A stretch of 64,000 nt of DNA from Enterobacteriaceae endosymbiont of Donacia dentata (GCF_012570745.1 NZ_CP046212.1:126118-190117), one strand, 5' to 3'; counted from the first letter of the stretch, positions 1 to 11,523 are shown. Notes: a model not told the origin generated them from the sequence alone. Made by a program: numbers and translations.

Positions 1-444
1 AGTGATTGTGGTTTAACAGGAAGAAAAATTATTGTAGATACTTATGGTGGTATGGCTAGACATGGTGGTGGAGCTTTTTCAGGTAAAGATCCTTCTAAAG
101 TAGATAGATCTGCTGCTTATGCAGCTCGTTATATAGCAAAAAATATAGTTGCTTCATCTTTAGCATCACGTTGTGAAATACAAATTGCATATATTATTGG
201 AATTTCTAATCCAATTTCAATAATGGTAAATACATTTGGTACTGGTAAAGTATCTAATACTAAATTAGTATCTTTTATAAAAGAGATATTTGATTTAAGA
301 CCATTTAATTTAATAAAAATGTTAGATCTTTTAAAACCAATATATCAAAAAACTGCTTCTTATGGACATTTTGGAAGAAATATTTTTTCATGGGAACAAC
401 TTAATAAAGTAGATGATTTTAAAAATATTTCTGGTATTAAATAA
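1..444 (+). CDS. metK: S-adenosylmethionine synthetase, C-terminal part (truncated by window edge)
   Basis: MetK makes S-adenosylmethionine from methionine and ATP, the methyl donor for the RsmH, RsmA, RsmC, PrmB and RlmB methyltransferases encoded in this window. The reading frame is open from base 1 and enters the window without a start. The visible 147 residues hold the glycine-rich family motif [16 protein letters not shown] and the following [13 protein letters not shown] segment, which are near-invariant in bacterial MetK. An internal ATG at 52 is not the true start, because the homologous sequence ([12 protein letters not shown]) continues upstream of it. The gene is convergent with gyrA across about 80 bases without an obvious terminator. 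The identification is secure; the N-terminal two thirds lies outside the window. Confidence 0.96.
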   Translation, partial: SDCGLTGRKIIVDTYGGMARHGGGAFSGKDPSKVDRSAAYAARYIAKNIVASSLASRCEIQIAYIIGISNPISIMVNTFGTGKVSNTKLVSFIKEIFDLRPFNLIKMLDLLKPIYQKTASYGHFGRNIFSWEQLNKVDDFKNISGIK

Positions 445-523
445 AAATAAAATAATAAAAATGTTTTATAACTTTTAAAAAATATATTTCTATTTTATAT
501 AATTCATTTTATTACGTTATTTT

Positions 524-3058
524 TTAAATTTTTTGTAATCCAACAACTTTTTCATTAGATTTTGTATTTATTACAATTACACCTTTAGTATTACGTCCAA
601 TAATACAAATTTCAGATATATTAATACGAATTAATGTTCCCATATTTGTTATCAAAATAATTTGATCTTTATTTATTACTGGTAATGATCCTACCATTTT
701 CCCATTTTTTGAACTAATTTTCATTGAAATAATTCCTTTTGTTGCTCTGGATTTTACTGGAAACTCTTTATTATTAGTACATTTACCATATCCATTTTCT
801 GTGATAGTAAAAATATTATTTTCAAATTTATTTTGAATAACTATTAATGAAACTACACTATCTTTTTTTTTATTAGATATTTTAATTCCTTTTACACCCA
901 TTGTATTTCTTCCCATAGTTCTAACTTTAGATTCATCAAATTTAACTACTTTACCTAAATTAGTAAATAACATAATTTTATTATGTTTACTAATTAAAGA
1001 TACTCCTATTAAACTATCATTTTTTCTTAACTTAATTGCAATAATTCCATTACGTCTTGGATTACTAAATTTAGTTAAATTAGTTTTTTTTACATTTCCT
1101 TGTAAAGTAACCATAAATAAATTCATATTTTCTGTATAGTTATTAACTATAAGAAAATTAGTAATAATTTCATTATTTTTTAAAGGTATAATATTTATAA
1201 TAGGTCTTCCTTTAGAATATCTACTTGCTTCTGGAATATTATATACTTTTAACCAATATAAACGTCCTTTATTAGAAAAACATAAAATATTATCACGAGT
1301 ATATGCTACTAATATTTTAGAAATAACATCATTTTCTTTTAATTTAATTGCTAATTTACCTTTTCCTCCTCTATGTTGTATATTATATTCAGTAATTTTT
1401 TGATATTTTATATATCCTTGATAAGATAATGTAATAATTACTTTTTCATCGTTAATTAAATCTTTTGTTTTAATTATAGAATTATTATCTAAAATAATTT
1501 TTGTCTTTCTTTTATCTCCAAATTCTTTTTTTATTAAAATTAATTCATTATATATTACTTCCATTAAATTTTTATAATTTTTAATTATTTTAATTAATTT
1601 TGAAATTTTATTTATTAAATATTGGTATTCTATACATAATTTTTTATGTTCTAAATTAGTTAATTTATTTAATTTTAATTCTAAAATAGATTTAATTTGT
1701 GTATAACTAAAACGATAATTATCATTAAATTTTATTAAGTTAGAATTTGTTAGATAAATATTTAAAATTTCTTTTTTTTCTAAATTAAATATTTTTAATT
1801 TATTTGGAATTTTCCAAGATTGTGAATATATTTCATTTTTTACATTTTCTAAAATTTTAGAAGAACGTATAATTTTAATAATTTTTTCTATATTTAATAA
1901 TGCAACTATTAAACCCTCTAATATATGTGCTTTATTTCGAGCTTTTTTTATTTCATAAAAAGTTCTTTTTGTAACAATTTCACGACGATGTGAAATAAAT
2001 GCTTTAATAATATTTTTTAAAGACATTACTGTAGGTTCTCCTTTATATAAGGAGACCATTTTTATACTAAAAGAAATTTGTAAAGATGTTAATGAATATA
2101 AATTATTTAAAATGACATTTGTTGATATATCTTTTTTTATTTGAATTATAATTCTTATTCCATCTTTATCTGATTCATCTCTTAAAGTTTTAATTCCTTT
2201 AATTTTTTTTTCTTTTATCAAATTAGCTATTTTTGCTATTAATTTAGCTTTATTTACTTGATAAGGAAGTTCATAAATAATAATTGTTTTATAATTATTT
2301 TTTTTATTTTTAATAATTTTATTTCTTCCACGAATAAAAATTTTTCCTTTACCTGTTTCATAAGCATTTTCAATACCACTAATACCACATATAATACCAG
2401 CTGTAGGAAAATCTGGACCAGGAATGTAATTCATTAATTCTTTAACAGTAATATTATTATTTTTAATATATGCTAAACAAGCATTAATAACCTCAGTAAT
2501 ATTATGAGGAGGAATATTAGTTGTCATACCAACAGCTATACCTGAAGAACCATTAATTAGTAAATTAGGTATTTTTGTAGGCATAATTTCAGGAATTTTT
2601 TCTGTACCATCATAATTAGGTAAAAAATTAACTGTATTTTTTTCCAAATCATTTATAATTTCTTGAGCTATTTTCGTCATTTTAATTTCAGTATAACGCA
2701 TAGCAGCAGCAGAATCTCCATCAATAGATCCAAAATTTCCTTGTCCTTTTATTAAGGTATATCTTAATGAAAATGATTGAGCTAATCTAACAATTGTATC
2801 ATAAACAGCATTATCTCCATGAGGATGATATTTCCCTATAACATCACCTACTATTCTTGCTGATTTTTTATAAGGTTTGTCCCATGTATTTCTTAAAATA
2901 TACATAGCGTATAATATACGTCTATGTACTGGTTTTAATCCATCTCTTACATCTGGTAAGGCTCTTCCTACAATAACAGACATTGCATAATCTAAATAAG
3001 AATTTTTTAATTCTTCTTCAATATTAATTGATTTTATTTCTTTAACGAAAGAATTCAT
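524..3058 (-). CDS. gyrA: DNA gyrase subunit A
   Basis: GyrA is the breaking-rejoining subunit of DNA gyrase, which with GyrB introduces negative supercoils. At 844 residues it is slightly shorter than the E. coli protein (875). The N-terminal segment around residues 30-50 ([17 protein letters not shown]) and the active-site tyrosine Y122 in AMRYTE are intact. A GyrA-box-like QHRGGKG near residue 560 opens the C-terminal beta-pinwheel that wraps DNA, so supercoiling activity is probably kept. In the segment matching the quinolone-resistance region, residue 83 is Asn where E. coli has Ser; Asp87 is kept. The gene is followed on the same strand by nothing and is convergent with metK. The ATG start is preceded by a GGAT-type ribosome-binding site. 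Confidence 0.98.
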   Translation of the reverse strand: MNSFVKEIKSINIEEELKNSYLDYAMSVIVGRALPDVRDGLKPVHRRILYAMYILRNTWDKPYKKSARIVGDVIGKYHPHGDNAVYDTIVRLAQSFSLRYTLIKGQGNFGSIDGDSAAAMRYTEIKMTKIAQEIINDLEKNTVNFLPNYDGTEKIPEIMPTKIPNLLINGSSGIAVGMTTNIPPHNITEVINACLAYIKNNNITVKELMNYIPGPDFPTAGIICGISGIENAYETGKGKIFIRGRNKIIKNKKNNYKTIIIYELPYQVNKAKLIAKIANLIKEKKIKGIKTLRDESDKDGIRIIIQIKKDISTNVILNNLYSLTSLQISFSIKMVSLYKGEPTVMSLKNIIKAFISHRREIVTKRTFYEIKKARNKAHILEGLIVALLNIEKIIKIIRSSKILENVKNEIYSQSWKIPNKLKIFNLEKKEILNIYLTNSNLIKFNDNYRFSYTQIKSILELKLNKLTNLEHKKLCIEYQYLINKISKLIKIIKNYKNLMEVIYNELILIKKEFGDKRKTKIILDNNSIIKTKDLINDEKVIITLSYQGYIKYQKITEYNIQHRGGKGKLAIKLKENDVISKILVAYTRDNILCFSNKGRLYWLKVYNIPEASRYSKGRPIINIIPLKNNEIITNFLIVNNYTENMNLFMVTLQGNVKKTNLTKFSNPRRNGIIAIKLRKNDSLIGVSLISKHNKIMLFTNLGKVVKFDESKVRTMGRNTMGVKGIKISNKKKDSVVSLIVIQNKFENNIFTITENGYGKCTNNKEFPVKSRATKGIISMKISSKNGKMVGSLPVINKDQIILITNMGTLIRINISEICIIGRNTKGVIVINTKSNEKVVGLQKI

Positions 3059-3194
3059 GTAAATAAATATCCTTTAAAACTTAATTACATAAGTTATATA
3101 TTCATTATTTTATTTATAAATAATTGTATTAGTTTATATATTACATATATTAACATGTAATACATTTATTTATTTTTAAAATATTTTTTAAAAT

Positions 3195-5591
3195 TTAAAA
3201 AATATTATAATTTTCTAATTGTTTAATTTTTTTTTTCGCTTGACTAATAACTTCTTCGGGAATTCCAGCTAAGGATGCTACAAATAAACCATAATTTTTA
3301 TTAATTGATCCATTTTTTATTTTATATAAAAAAACAATAGAATTATTTAATTCTATTGCATCAAAATATACATTTTTTATATATTTTATTTTAATTGCTA
3401 AATTAGTTAGTTCAATATAATTAGTTGCAAATAATGTAAGTGATTTAATTTTTTTTGCTATATTTTCAGCACAAGCCCATGCAATTGATAATCCATCACA
3501 TGTAGAAGTTCCACGACCTATTTCATCCATCAATACTAAACTTTTATGAGTTGCATTTCTTAAAATATTTGCTGTTTCTATCATTTCTACCATAAAAGTA
3601 GATAAACCAGAAGAAATATCATCTGTTGATCCTATTCTAGTAAATATTCTATCTATTGGTCCTATAATAGCTTTATCAGCAGGTACATAACTACCTATAT
3701 ATGTCATAATAATAATTAATGCAATTTGACGCATATAAGTACTTTTTCCTCCCATATTAGGACCTGTTATTATTAATATATTATTATTGATTGTTAATAA
3801 TACATCATTTGATATAAAAGATGATTTTACAATATTTTCTACAACAGGATGTCTGGAATTAGTTAAAGATATCCCTATTTTATCATTAATAATAGGACAA
3901 GTATAATTTAAAGTTAAAGATCTTTCAGCTAAATTACATAATACGTCTAATTCTGATAAAAATAATGCTATTTTTTGTAATTTTTTTAAATAAGGATTAA
4001 TATAATCAAATAATTCATAATATAATAATTTTTCTAAATTAAATAATTTTTCTTTAGAATATATAATATTTTTTTGATATTTTTTTAATTCAGGAATAAT
4101 ATATCTATTAAAATTTTTTAAAGTTTGAATTTGAATATATTTATTTGGTAAATTTATATTACAATTTTTACTAATTTGTATATAGTATCCATGAATTGTA
4201 TTAAATCCTATTTTTAATTTATCTATTTTTAATAAGTTACGTTCTTTTTGTTCTAAAAGAAATAAATATTTTACTGCATCTTTTGAAAATATTCTTAATT
4301 TATCTAAAGATGAATTATATCCTGTAGCAATAACATTTCCTTCTCTTAATAATAAAGAAGGTTTTTCCTTTATTGATTTTTCTAATAAATTTCTTAATTT
4401 AATAAATAATCCTAAATTTAAAATTTTAGATTTTATTTCACAATTTTTTATTTTTTTTAAAATTTTATGAAAATAAGGTAAATAATTTAATGTTTGTCTT
4501 AAAGCCACTAAATCATTTGGTTTAGCTGTACGTAATGCTAATCTAGCAATAATTCTTTCTATATCACCTATTTTTAATAATATTTTTTTAAAATTTAAAA
4601 AATATTTTTGTAATATAGAAATATTTTTTTGTCTATCTAAAATAATATTTACATTACGTATAGGATTATTTAACCATCTTTTTAATAATCTACTACCCAT
4701 TGTTGTAGTAGTATAATCTAATATTTTAATTAAAGTATTATTTTTATTTCCTGAAATACTATGAATAATTTCTAAATTTTTACGAGTATTTTCATCCATA
4801 ATAATTTCATCATTATGATTTTCTAATAAAATATTATTAATATGAGGTAAACATACTTTTTGTGTATCTTTTACATATTGTATTAAACAACCTGCAGCTC
4901 TAATAGCTATAAATGATTTTTCAATACCAAAACTTTTTAAATTTTTTGTACCAAATTGCATATTTAATTGTTGAAAAGCTGTATCAATATCAAATTCCCA
5001 TAATGGTCTACGTCTGATACAATTTCTTTTTTCTATTAATTGTATATCCTGAAAATTTTCAGGATATAATAATTCAGTAGGATTAGTTCTTTGTAATTCT
5101 CCAGCAATTATATTATAATCTTTATTTTCCATAATTTTAAAATCACCAGAACTAATGTTTAGTGTAGCATAACCAAAACCAAATTTTTTATCTTGATAAA
5201 TGGCTGCTAATAAATTATCAACATAATTATTTAATAAAATATCATCACTAATTGTTCCTGGAGTAATAATACGTACTACTTTTCTTTTTAAAATTTTTTT
5301 TTTTTTATATAATGTATTTTTCTCTTTTATCTGCTCACAAATAGCTACTGATTCTCCCAATTTTACTAATTTTAATAAATAGTTTTCTACACTATTAACA
5401 GGAACTCCTGCCATAGGAATAGATTTACCATTTAATTTACCTCTTTTTGTTAAAACAATATTTAATAATTTCGATGCTTTTTTCGCATCATCATAAAACA
5501 TTTCATAAAAATCTCCCAACCTATAAAATAACAAGATATTTGGATATTGTTTTTTTAATTTAAAATATTGTTCCATCATAGATATAGACAT
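3195..5591 (-). CDS. mutS: DNA mismatch repair protein MutS
   Basis: MutS recognises base mismatches and small loops and recruits MutL, which is also encoded in this window. The N-terminal mismatch-binding motif GDFYEMF, with the Phe and Glu that touch the mispair, lies near residue 27. The ABC-type ATPase has its Walker A motif [10 protein letters not shown] near residue 610, followed by the Walker B and signature region ([12 protein letters not shown]). At 798 residues it is about 55 shorter than E. coli MutS. The missing part is the C-terminal tail that in E. coli carries the tetramerisation domain, while the dimer ATPase core is complete. It lies 136 bases upstream of gyrA on the same strand; co-transcription is possible but not shown. 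The ATG at 5591 aligns with the family's start region. Confidence 0.97.
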   Translation of the reverse strand: MSISMMEQYFKLKKQYPNILLFYRLGDFYEMFYDDAKKASKLLNIVLTKRGKLNGKSIPMAGVPVNSVENYLLKLVKLGESVAICEQIKEKNTLYKKKKILKRKVVRIITPGTISDDILLNNYVDNLLAAIYQDKKFGFGYATLNISSGDFKIMENKDYNIIAGELQRTNPTELLYPENFQDIQLIEKRNCIRRRPLWEFDIDTAFQQLNMQFGTKNLKSFGIEKSFIAIRAAGCLIQYVKDTQKVCLPHINNILLENHNDEIIMDENTRKNLEIIHSISGNKNNTLIKILDYTTTTMGSRLLKRWLNNPIRNVNIILDRQKNISILQKYFLNFKKILLKIGDIERIIARLALRTAKPNDLVALRQTLNYLPYFHKILKKIKNCEIKSKILNLGLFIKLRNLLEKSIKEKPSLLLREGNVIATGYNSSLDKLRIFSKDAVKYLFLLEQKERNLLKIDKLKIGFNTIHGYYIQISKNCNINLPNKYIQIQTLKNFNRYIIPELKKYQKNIIYSKEKLFNLEKLLYYELFDYINPYLKKLQKIALFLSELDVLCNLAERSLTLNYTCPIINDKIGISLTNSRHPVVENIVKSSFISNDVLLTINNNILIITGPNMGGKSTYMRQIALIIIMTYIGSYVPADKAIIGPIDRIFTRIGSTDDISSGLSTFMVEMIETANILRNATHKSLVLMDEIGRGTSTCDGLSIAWACAENIAKKIKSLTLFATNYIELTNLAIKIKYIKNVYFDAIELNNSIVFLYKIKNGSINKNYGLFVASLAGIPEEVISQAKKKIKQLENYNIF

Positions 5592-5658
5592 ATTTGTATA
5601 TAATTTATAATATATAATTTTTTTAAGATTTTAATCTATATAATTTTTTATTAAAATA

Positions 5659-6390
5659 TTATTCATCATCATTATTATCATTATTACCAATAATACGTAA
5701 TATTACAAAAAATAAATTAATAAAATCTAAATATAACATAAGTGCTCCGATAATAGCATATCTTCTTAAATTATCTTTATCATTTATATTTATACTAATT
5801 TTTTTGGCAATATTTTTTAATTTTTGAGTATCATAAGCTACAAGTAATGTGAATAAAATTACACTAATATAATTTATTACAGATGAAAAAAAACTATTTT
5901 GTAACCATAAATTTATAAATGATGCTATAATTATACCAAAAATACCCATTATAACAATATTACCTAAATTATTTAAATTTTTTTTTGTAAAATATCCCCA
6001 AATACACATAGATAAAAAAGTAAATGATGTAGTAATAAATGCTGTAAAGATAGTATTTTGATTATATATAGAAAAAATTCCTGCAGTTGTTAAACCAGTT
6101 AATGAAGAATAAAACATAAATAATGTAGTTAATACTCTTCCAGATAATCTATTTAAAAGATTAGAAATTATAAAAACTAATATAAATTGTAAAAAACATA
6201 AACTTAATAAAATAAATTTATTATTTAATAAATAGTTTACAACTTGAATTGTATTAGATACATACCAAGAAACAAATGCAGTTAACAATAAACCACAAGA
6301 CATCCATCCATATACTTGTCTAATATATTTTTGTATATAATATTTTTCTTTTTTTAATGTAGTACTTTTAAAATTTGGATATTCTATCAT
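5659..6390 (-). CDS. ybhL: Bax inhibitor-1 family inner-membrane protein (YbhL-like)
   Basis: This 243-residue protein is almost entirely hydrophobic, with about seven membrane-spanning segments. It has the BI-1/UPF0005 hallmarks: an N-terminal QVYGWM.CGLLLTAF segment, a central MFYSSLTGLT segment, and the C-terminal AYDTQKLK and LYLDFINLF motifs. These features fit E. coli YbhL better than the paralogue YccA, which interacts with FtsH. The function of YbhL is poorly defined in the family; bacterial members have been proposed to be pH-sensitive calcium leak channels or modulators of membrane proteolysis. The gene is divergent from rsmH across a 152-base AT-rich spacer. The family call is firm; the exact paralogue is likely but not certain. 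Confidence 0.88.
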   Translation of the reverse strand: MIEYPNFKSTTLKKEKYYIQKYIRQVYGWMSCGLLLTAFVSWYVSNTIQVVNYLLNNKFILLSLCFLQFILVFIISNLLNRLSGRVLTTLFMFYSSLTGLTTAGIFSIYNQNTIFTAFITTSFTFLSMCIWGYFTKKNLNNLGNIVIMGIFGIIIASFINLWLQNSFFSSVINYISVILFTLLVAYDTQKLKNIAKKISININDKDNLRRYAIIGALMLYLDFINLFFVILRIIGNNDNNDDE

Positions 6391-6542
6391 AAAATTATAC
6401 CTTTTAAAAAAATTTAACCAAATTTTTAAATATTTTATATTTTAATATTACTACGAATTATTTTAAATTAAAATAAATAAAATAATATTTTATTATATTA
6501 TAATATATAAAATATATAATAATAAAAATACACATTCATATA

Positions 6543-7472
6543 ATGAATCATATACCAGTTTTATTAAAAGAATCCATTAATAGTTTAAATATTAAAAGTG
6601 ATGGAATCTATATAGATGCAACTTATGGTTGTGGAGGACATACTAAATTAATTTTATCTAAATTAGGTATTAATGGACGTATATACGCTGTAGATTGTGA
6701 TATAACAACAATATTAAAATATAAAATTTTAGATAAAAGAATTATTTATATTCATAATAATTTTTCTAATTTAAAATTTATTTTAAATAATAAAATAGGG
6801 AAAATAGATGGAATTTTATTTGATTTAGGAATATCTTCATTTCAATTAAATAATCCTAAAAGAGGATTTTCTTATATGTCTAATGGTCCATTAGACATGC
6901 GTATAAATCAAAATCAAAATATTAATGCTTATAATTTATTACAAAAAATTAGTGAAAGAAAATTATCTGAAGTACTTAAATTATATGGTGAAGAAAAATT
7001 TCATAAAAAAATAGCATTTAATATAAAAAAATATTTGTTAAATAATAAATTAAATAATACAAAAGATTTGTCACATTCAATATGTTCTGCTTTTAAGAAA
7101 AAAAATAAATTTAAACATCCAGCTAGAAGATCTTTTCAAGCTATAAGAATTTTTTTAAATAAAGAAATAGAAGAACTTCAAAAAGCTTTAAATATTTCAT
7201 TAGATTTATTAAAAAAAAATGGAATAATATCTGTTATTAGTTTTCATTCATTAGAAGATAGAATTGTTAAAAATTTTATGAAAAAAAATAGTTTACACAA
7301 TAAAAATATTTTTAAAAAAATTCCATTAACTGAAATAGAAATAAATGATTTATATTATAAAAATAATAATTTAAAATTAAAAATTATTGATAGAATATTT
7401 CCTAATAAAATGGAAATTTTAAAAAATTTAAGATCAAGAAGTGCAATATTACGTGTTGCAAAAAAAATATAA
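6543..7472 (+). CDS. rsmH: 16S rRNA (cytosine-1402-N4)-methyltransferase RsmH
   Basis: RsmH (MraW) N4-methylates C1402 in the decoding centre of 16S rRNA using S-adenosylmethionine. The SAM-binding motif GCGGHT lies near residue 30, a DLGISSFQL motif near residue 94, and the C-terminal SFHSLEDRIVK motif is present. At 309 residues it is close to the E. coli length (313). It is the first surviving gene of the dcw cluster. In E. coli mraZ precedes it and ftsL and ftsI follow it. Here no mraZ is visible upstream, and only 68 bases separate its stop from murE, so ftsL and ftsI have been removed. Confidence 0.97.
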   Translation: MNHIPVLLKESINSLNIKSDGIYIDATYGCGGHTKLILSKLGINGRIYAVDCDITTILKYKILDKRIIYIHNNFSNLKFILNNKIGKIDGILFDLGISSFQLNNPKRGFSYMSNGPLDMRINQNQNINAYNLLQKISERKLSEVLKLYGEEKFHKKIAFNIKKYLLNNKLNNTKDLSHSICSAFKKKNKFKHPARRSFQAIRIFLNKEIEELQKALNISLDLLKKNGIISVISFHSLEDRIVKNFMKKNSLHNKNIFKKIPLTEIEINDLYYKNNNLKLKIIDRIFPNKMEILKNLRSRSAILRVAKKI

Positions 7473-7540
7473 AAAATAATAATTTTTATTTTTTATAAAT
7501 ATTTTAAAAGTTAATTTTATATATAATAAGGATATTACAA

Positions 7541-9043
7541 TTGATTAATTATAAAGTAAGTTTACAAAAATTATTAAATAATTATATAAGTCATGATATA
7601 ATAAAAAATGTTTTAATAAATAAAATTATTTTAGATAGTAGAAAAATTAAAGGGGAAAATTGTCTTTTTATAGCTATAAAAGGACATAAAGAAGATGGTA
7701 GAAATTTTATAGAACATGCTATTAAAAAAGGTGCTGCTGCAGTATTAACATATTCAGATAATATTACATATTATTATAAAATTTTTTTTAAAAAAAAAAT
7801 TCCTATAATTTATTTACCTAATTTACATAAATATATTTCATATTTTGCAGGAATTTTATATAAAAATCCAAGTAAAAAAATACCAGTTATAGGAATAACA
7901 GGAACTAATGGGAAAACAAGTGTAACAAATTTTTTAATGCAGTGGTTACATTTTTTAAAAAAAAAACCAGCTATATTAAGTACTATAGGAAATGGTTTTT
8001 ATAAAAAATTAATACAAACACATAATACAACTGATTCTGCTGTAGAAATACAATCTACATTAAAAAAATTTATAGATAAAAAGGCTGATATTGTTATCAT
8101 GGAAGTTTCTTCACATGGTATAAATCAATTTAGAGTAGCAGATATAATATTTAATATTGGAATTTTTACAAATTTAAGTAGAGATCATTTAGATTATCAT
8201 TATAATATGAAAAATTATGAATTATCTAAATGGAATTTTTTTTCAAAACATAAAGTTAAAAAACAAATTATAAATATTGACGATAATATAGGATATAAAT
8301 GGTTTAAAAAAATACCTAATGCTATAGCTGTTACTACAAAACGAAAAATTATATATAAATCAAATTTATTTTTTCAAGTAAAAAAAATAATTTTTTTAAA
8401 AAATAAAACAATTATTTTATTTAAATCTAGTTGGGGTAATGGAAAAATAAAAATAAATCTTATAGGTTATTTTAATGTTTTAAACATTATTTTAAGTATG
8501 ACAACATTATTAAGTTTAAAATATCCCTTAAAAAAATTAATAAAAACAGTATCAAAAATATATCCAGTTAAAGGACGTATGCAAAAAATAATTTTTCAAA
8601 AAAAATCTATTCCTAACATTATTATTGACTATGCTCATACTCCTGATTCATTAAAAAATGTACTATTAACTATAAAATTATTTTGTAAAGGGAAAATATG
8701 GTGTATTTTTGGATGTGGAGGAGAAAGAGATATTGGAAAACGTCCTATAATGGGAAATATAGCAGAAAAATATGCAAATTATGTAATTTTAACAAGTGAT
8801 AATTCTAGAACAGAAAATGTAGTAAAAATTATTAACGATATTAAAAAAGGATGTAAAACATTAAAGAATGTTTATGTTATTTTAGATAGAACTCAAGCAA
8901 TTAGTTATGCCATATTTAATTCTCATAAAAAAGATACTATTTTAGTTGCAGGTAAAGGCCATGAAAATTACCAAATTATTGGTAATAAAATTTTAAATTA
9001 TTCAGATTTTAATACTATAAAAAAAATACTAAAAAAATATTAA
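7541..9043 (+). CDS. murE: UDP-MurNAc-tripeptide synthetase MurE
   Basis: MurE is the cytoplasmic ATP-dependent ligase that adds the third residue, meso-diaminopimelate in gammaproteobacteria, to UDP-MurNAc-L-Ala-D-Glu. The Mur-ligase ATP loop GITGTNGKTSV lies near residue 115, and the domain containing SRDHLDYH and the C-terminal GCGGERDIGKRP segment are present. The substrate-selecting DNPR motif of DAP-type enzymes reads DNSR here; the Arg that contacts DAP is kept. Length is 500 residues (E. coli 495). The chosen start is a TTG at 7541, preceded by an AAGGA ribosome-binding site about 10 bases upstream; no ATG fits the N-terminal homology. It heads the murE-murF-mraY-murD run, all on the plus strand with very short spacers. 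Confidence 0.97.
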   Translation: MINYKVSLQKLLNNYISHDIIKNVLINKIILDSRKIKGENCLFIAIKGHKEDGRNFIEHAIKKGAAAVLTYSDNITYYYKIFFKKKIPIIYLPNLHKYISYFAGILYKNPSKKIPVIGITGTNGKTSVTNFLMQWLHFLKKKPAILSTIGNGFYKKLIQTHNTTDSAVEIQSTLKKFIDKKADIVIMEVSSHGINQFRVADIIFNIGIFTNLSRDHLDYHYNMKNYELSKWNFFSKHKVKKQIINIDDNIGYKWFKKIPNAIAVTTKRKIIYKSNLFFQVKKIIFLKNKTIILFKSSWGNGKIKINLIGYFNVLNIILSMTTLLSLKYPLKKLIKTVSKIYPVKGRMQKIIFQKKSIPNIIIDYAHTPDSLKNVLLTIKLFCKGKIWCIFGCGGERDIGKRPIMGNIAEKYANYVILTSDNSRTENVVKIINDIKKGCKTLKNVYVILDRTQAISYAIFNSHKKDTILVAGKGHENYQIIGNKILNYSDFNTIKKILKKY

Positions 9044-9052
9044 AAATATAAA

Positions 9053-10426
9053 ATGACTAAATTCATTAATTTAAAATTATTATCTAAAATAGTACATGGA
9101 GTATTAATAGGTAATAATATTAGAATATTAAATTTTTCAATAAATAGTAAAATAATTAAAAAAAATTGTATGTTTATTGCAATTTGTGGAAAAAAATTTG
9201 ATGGACATAATTTTATTAATAATGCCATTAATAATGGAGCATTAGCTTTATTGGTAAATAAATATATAAATATTAATATTCCTCAAATAATTGTATCAGA
9301 TACTATTTTAGGATTAGGGAAAATAGGTTTATGGAAAAGAATGCAGTTTAAACATAAAGTAATAGGGATTACTGGTTCTTCAGGAAAAACATCAGTTAAA
9401 GAAATGACAGTATCTATTTTAAAAATAAAAAATAAAATTATTTATACGCAAGGAAATATGAATAATAATATAGGAGTTCCTTTAACCTTATTAAGGTTAA
9501 CAAATAAATATAAATATGCTGTAATTGAAATAGGTGGTAGTCATACTAATGATATTTCATATAATAGTAATTTAGTTAAACCTAATATAGCATTAATTAA
9601 TAATATCTCAGTTTCTCATTTAGAAGGATTTCATTCATTAAATAATATTATTAAAAGTAAAAGCAAAATTTTTAATTTTTTATCAATAAAAGGAACTATA
9701 ATTATTAATTATGATGATTATAATCAAAAAAAAATTTTAAAAAAAATACTTAATAATCATAAAAATGTTTATACCTTTTCTATAAATAATAACAAAACTG
9801 ATTTTTTTGCTGAAAATATAAAAATACTACAAGATAAAATTAATTTTAAATTAAATACACCTATTGGTAAAATATTAATTACCCTATTACTTATAGGGGG
9901 AGGGATTCATAATGTTAGTAATGCACTAGCATCTGTTGCATTATCTTTTTCATTAGGTGTTTCATTAAATGAAATAGCTAAGGGTCTAAAAAATTTTAGA
10001 CCTATTATAGGAAGAATGTACCCAATTATTCTTAGTAAGAATCAATTAATTATAGATGATACATATAATGCTAATCCTAATTCTGTTTTTACAGCTATTA
10101 ATATACTTAAAAATATGCCTAATAAAAAAATTTTAGTTATTGGAGATATGTTAGAATTAGGATCATATACTTTATTTTATCATTATAAAATTAGAAATCT
10201 AATTTTAAAATCTAATATAGATTATATATTTAGCATTGGTAGATATAGTAAATATATTACTGAAAAAAATATGAGAGCAATACATTTTGAAAAAAAAAAA
10301 ATGTTAATAGATAAATTACTTTTAATAATAAAAAATTTAAAAAATTATACTATTTTATTTAAAGGGTCACGTAATAATAAAATGGAAATTTTAATTAATA
10401 ATTTACTGAAAAAATTAAAATGTTAA
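9053..10426 (+). CDS. murF: UDP-MurNAc-tripeptide:D-Ala-D-Ala ligase MurF
   Basis: MurF joins D-Ala-D-Ala, made by the DdlB encoded further along this cluster, to UDP-MurNAc-tripeptide, giving the pentapeptide. The ATP-binding loop GITGSSGKTSVKEM lies near residue 105. The NNNIGVPLTLL and VIEIGGSHTNDI segments and the DDTYNANPNS motif in the central and C-terminal domains are all typical. Length is 457 residues, against 452 in E. coli. It begins 9 bases after murE and its last bases overlap the start of mraY, so the genes are almost certainly translationally linked in one transcript. Confidence 0.97.
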   Translation: MTKFINLKLLSKIVHGVLIGNNIRILNFSINSKIIKKNCMFIAICGKKFDGHNFINNAINNGALALLVNKYININIPQIIVSDTILGLGKIGLWKRMQFKHKVIGITGSSGKTSVKEMTVSILKIKNKIIYTQGNMNNNIGVPLTLLRLTNKYKYAVIEIGGSHTNDISYNSNLVKPNIALINNISVSHLEGFHSLNNIIKSKSKIFNFLSIKGTIIINYDDYNQKKILKKILNNHKNVYTFSINNNKTDFFAENIKILQDKINFKLNTPIGKILITLLLIGGGIHNVSNALASVALSFSLGVSLNEIAKGLKNFRPIIGRMYPIILSKNQLIIDDTYNANPNSVFTAINILKNMPNKKILVIGDMLELGSYTLFYHYKIRNLILKSNIDYIFSIGRYSKYITEKNMRAIHFEKKKMLIDKLLLIIKNLKNYTILFKGSRNNKMEILINNLLKKLKC

Positions 10427-11505
10427 TAATAATATTTAAATATTTTAAATATTTTTATATAAAATATTTAAATTATTTTTTTATAAGTTTAAAATTTCGT
10501 TCTATAATGACACTATTAACATCATTTTTTATAACTTTTTATTTAATTCCATTTTTTATTTGTTTTTTTAATAAAAATAAAATTTCTCAAATTATTAGAA
10601 CTAATGGTCCTATAACTCATTTTAAAAAAAATAATACTCCCACAATGGGAGGAATAATTTTATTATTATCTATTTTTTTATCTGTAATTTTTTGGTCTAA
10701 TTTATCAAATAAATATATTTTTTATATAATTATTAGTACAATGTTTTATTCTTTTATAGGATTTATAGATGATTATTACAAAATAATTTTTAATAATACA
10801 AAAGGTTTAACTCCATATAAAAAAATTTTTTTTCAATCAATTATTACAATTATAATCATATTTATTTATTATAATAATTCTGAAAAATTATACTTTAAAC
10901 AATTAACTATACCCTTTTTTAATAAGATAATTAAATTTCATTTAAATAAAATCATATATTTTATAATTATATATTTAATTATTATAGGAATTAGTAATTC
11001 TGTAAATTTAACAGATGGATTAGATGGATTAGTAATTATGCCTATAATATTTATTTCCTTAGGATTAGCTATCTTAAGTTATTTTACAGGAGATATATAT
11101 TATTCTAAATATTTTAATATTCTTTATATAAAAAATACAAAAGAATTAATTATTATATGTTTCTCAATCATTGGATCAGGATTAGGTTTTTTATGGTTTA
11201 ACACGTATCCAGCTAAAATTTTTATGGGAGATGTAGGATCTTTATCTTTGGGATTTATTATATCTATAATTTCTATTATTATCAAACAAGAATTTTTATT
11301 TCTTATAATGTGTGGTATATTTATATTAGAGTCTGTTTCTGTAATAATTCAAGTTATAAAATTTAAATATAATAAAAAAAGATTTTTTTTAATGGCTCCT
11401 TTACATCATCATTATGAATTAAAAGGATTAAAAGAACCTTGTATTATTGTTAGATTTTGGATTATATCATTAATATTAGTTTTATTTTCTTTAATTATAA
11501 TTTAA
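10420..11505 (+). CDS. mraY: Phospho-MurNAc-pentapeptide transferase MraY
   Basis: MraY is the integral membrane enzyme that transfers phospho-MurNAc-pentapeptide from UDP to undecaprenyl phosphate, forming lipid I. About ten hydrophobic segments are visible. Catalytic motifs are intact: the Asp pair in GFIDDYYK, the VNLTDGLDGL loop, FMGDVGSL, and the HHH triad in PLHHHYELKG near the C terminus. Length is 361 residues, essentially the same as E. coli (360). The ATG overlaps the end of murF by 7 bases (10420-10426), which indicates translational coupling. Retention requires an undecaprenyl phosphate supply, whose genes are not in this window. Confidence 0.98.
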   Translation: MLIIIFKYFKYFYIKYLNYFFISLKFRSIMTLLTSFFITFYLIPFFICFFNKNKISQIIRTNGPITHFKKNNTPTMGGIILLLSIFLSVIFWSNLSNKYIFYIIISTMFYSFIGFIDDYYKIIFNNTKGLTPYKKIFFQSIITIIIIFIYYNNSEKLYFKQLTIPFFNKIIKFHLNKIIYFIIIYLIIIGISNSVNLTDGLDGLVIMPIIFISLGLAILSYFTGDIYYSKYFNILYIKNTKELIIICFSIIGSGLGFLWFNTYPAKIFMGDVGSLSLGFIISIISIIIKQEFLFLIMCGIFILESVSVIIQVIKFKYNKKRFFLMAPLHHHYELKGLKEPCIIVRFWIISLILVLFSLIII

Positions 11506-11523
11506 TTTAATAAATACTGTAAA

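Noticed and set aside
7469-7500. AT-only inverted repeat after rsmH considered as a terminator
   Set aside because: Contains no GC pairs and such repeats are expected by chance at this base composition; murE follows closely on the same strand.
9040-9228. Minus-strand open frame of 62 codons inside murF
   Set aside because: Lies wholly antisense to conserved murF and has no homology or ribosome-binding site.
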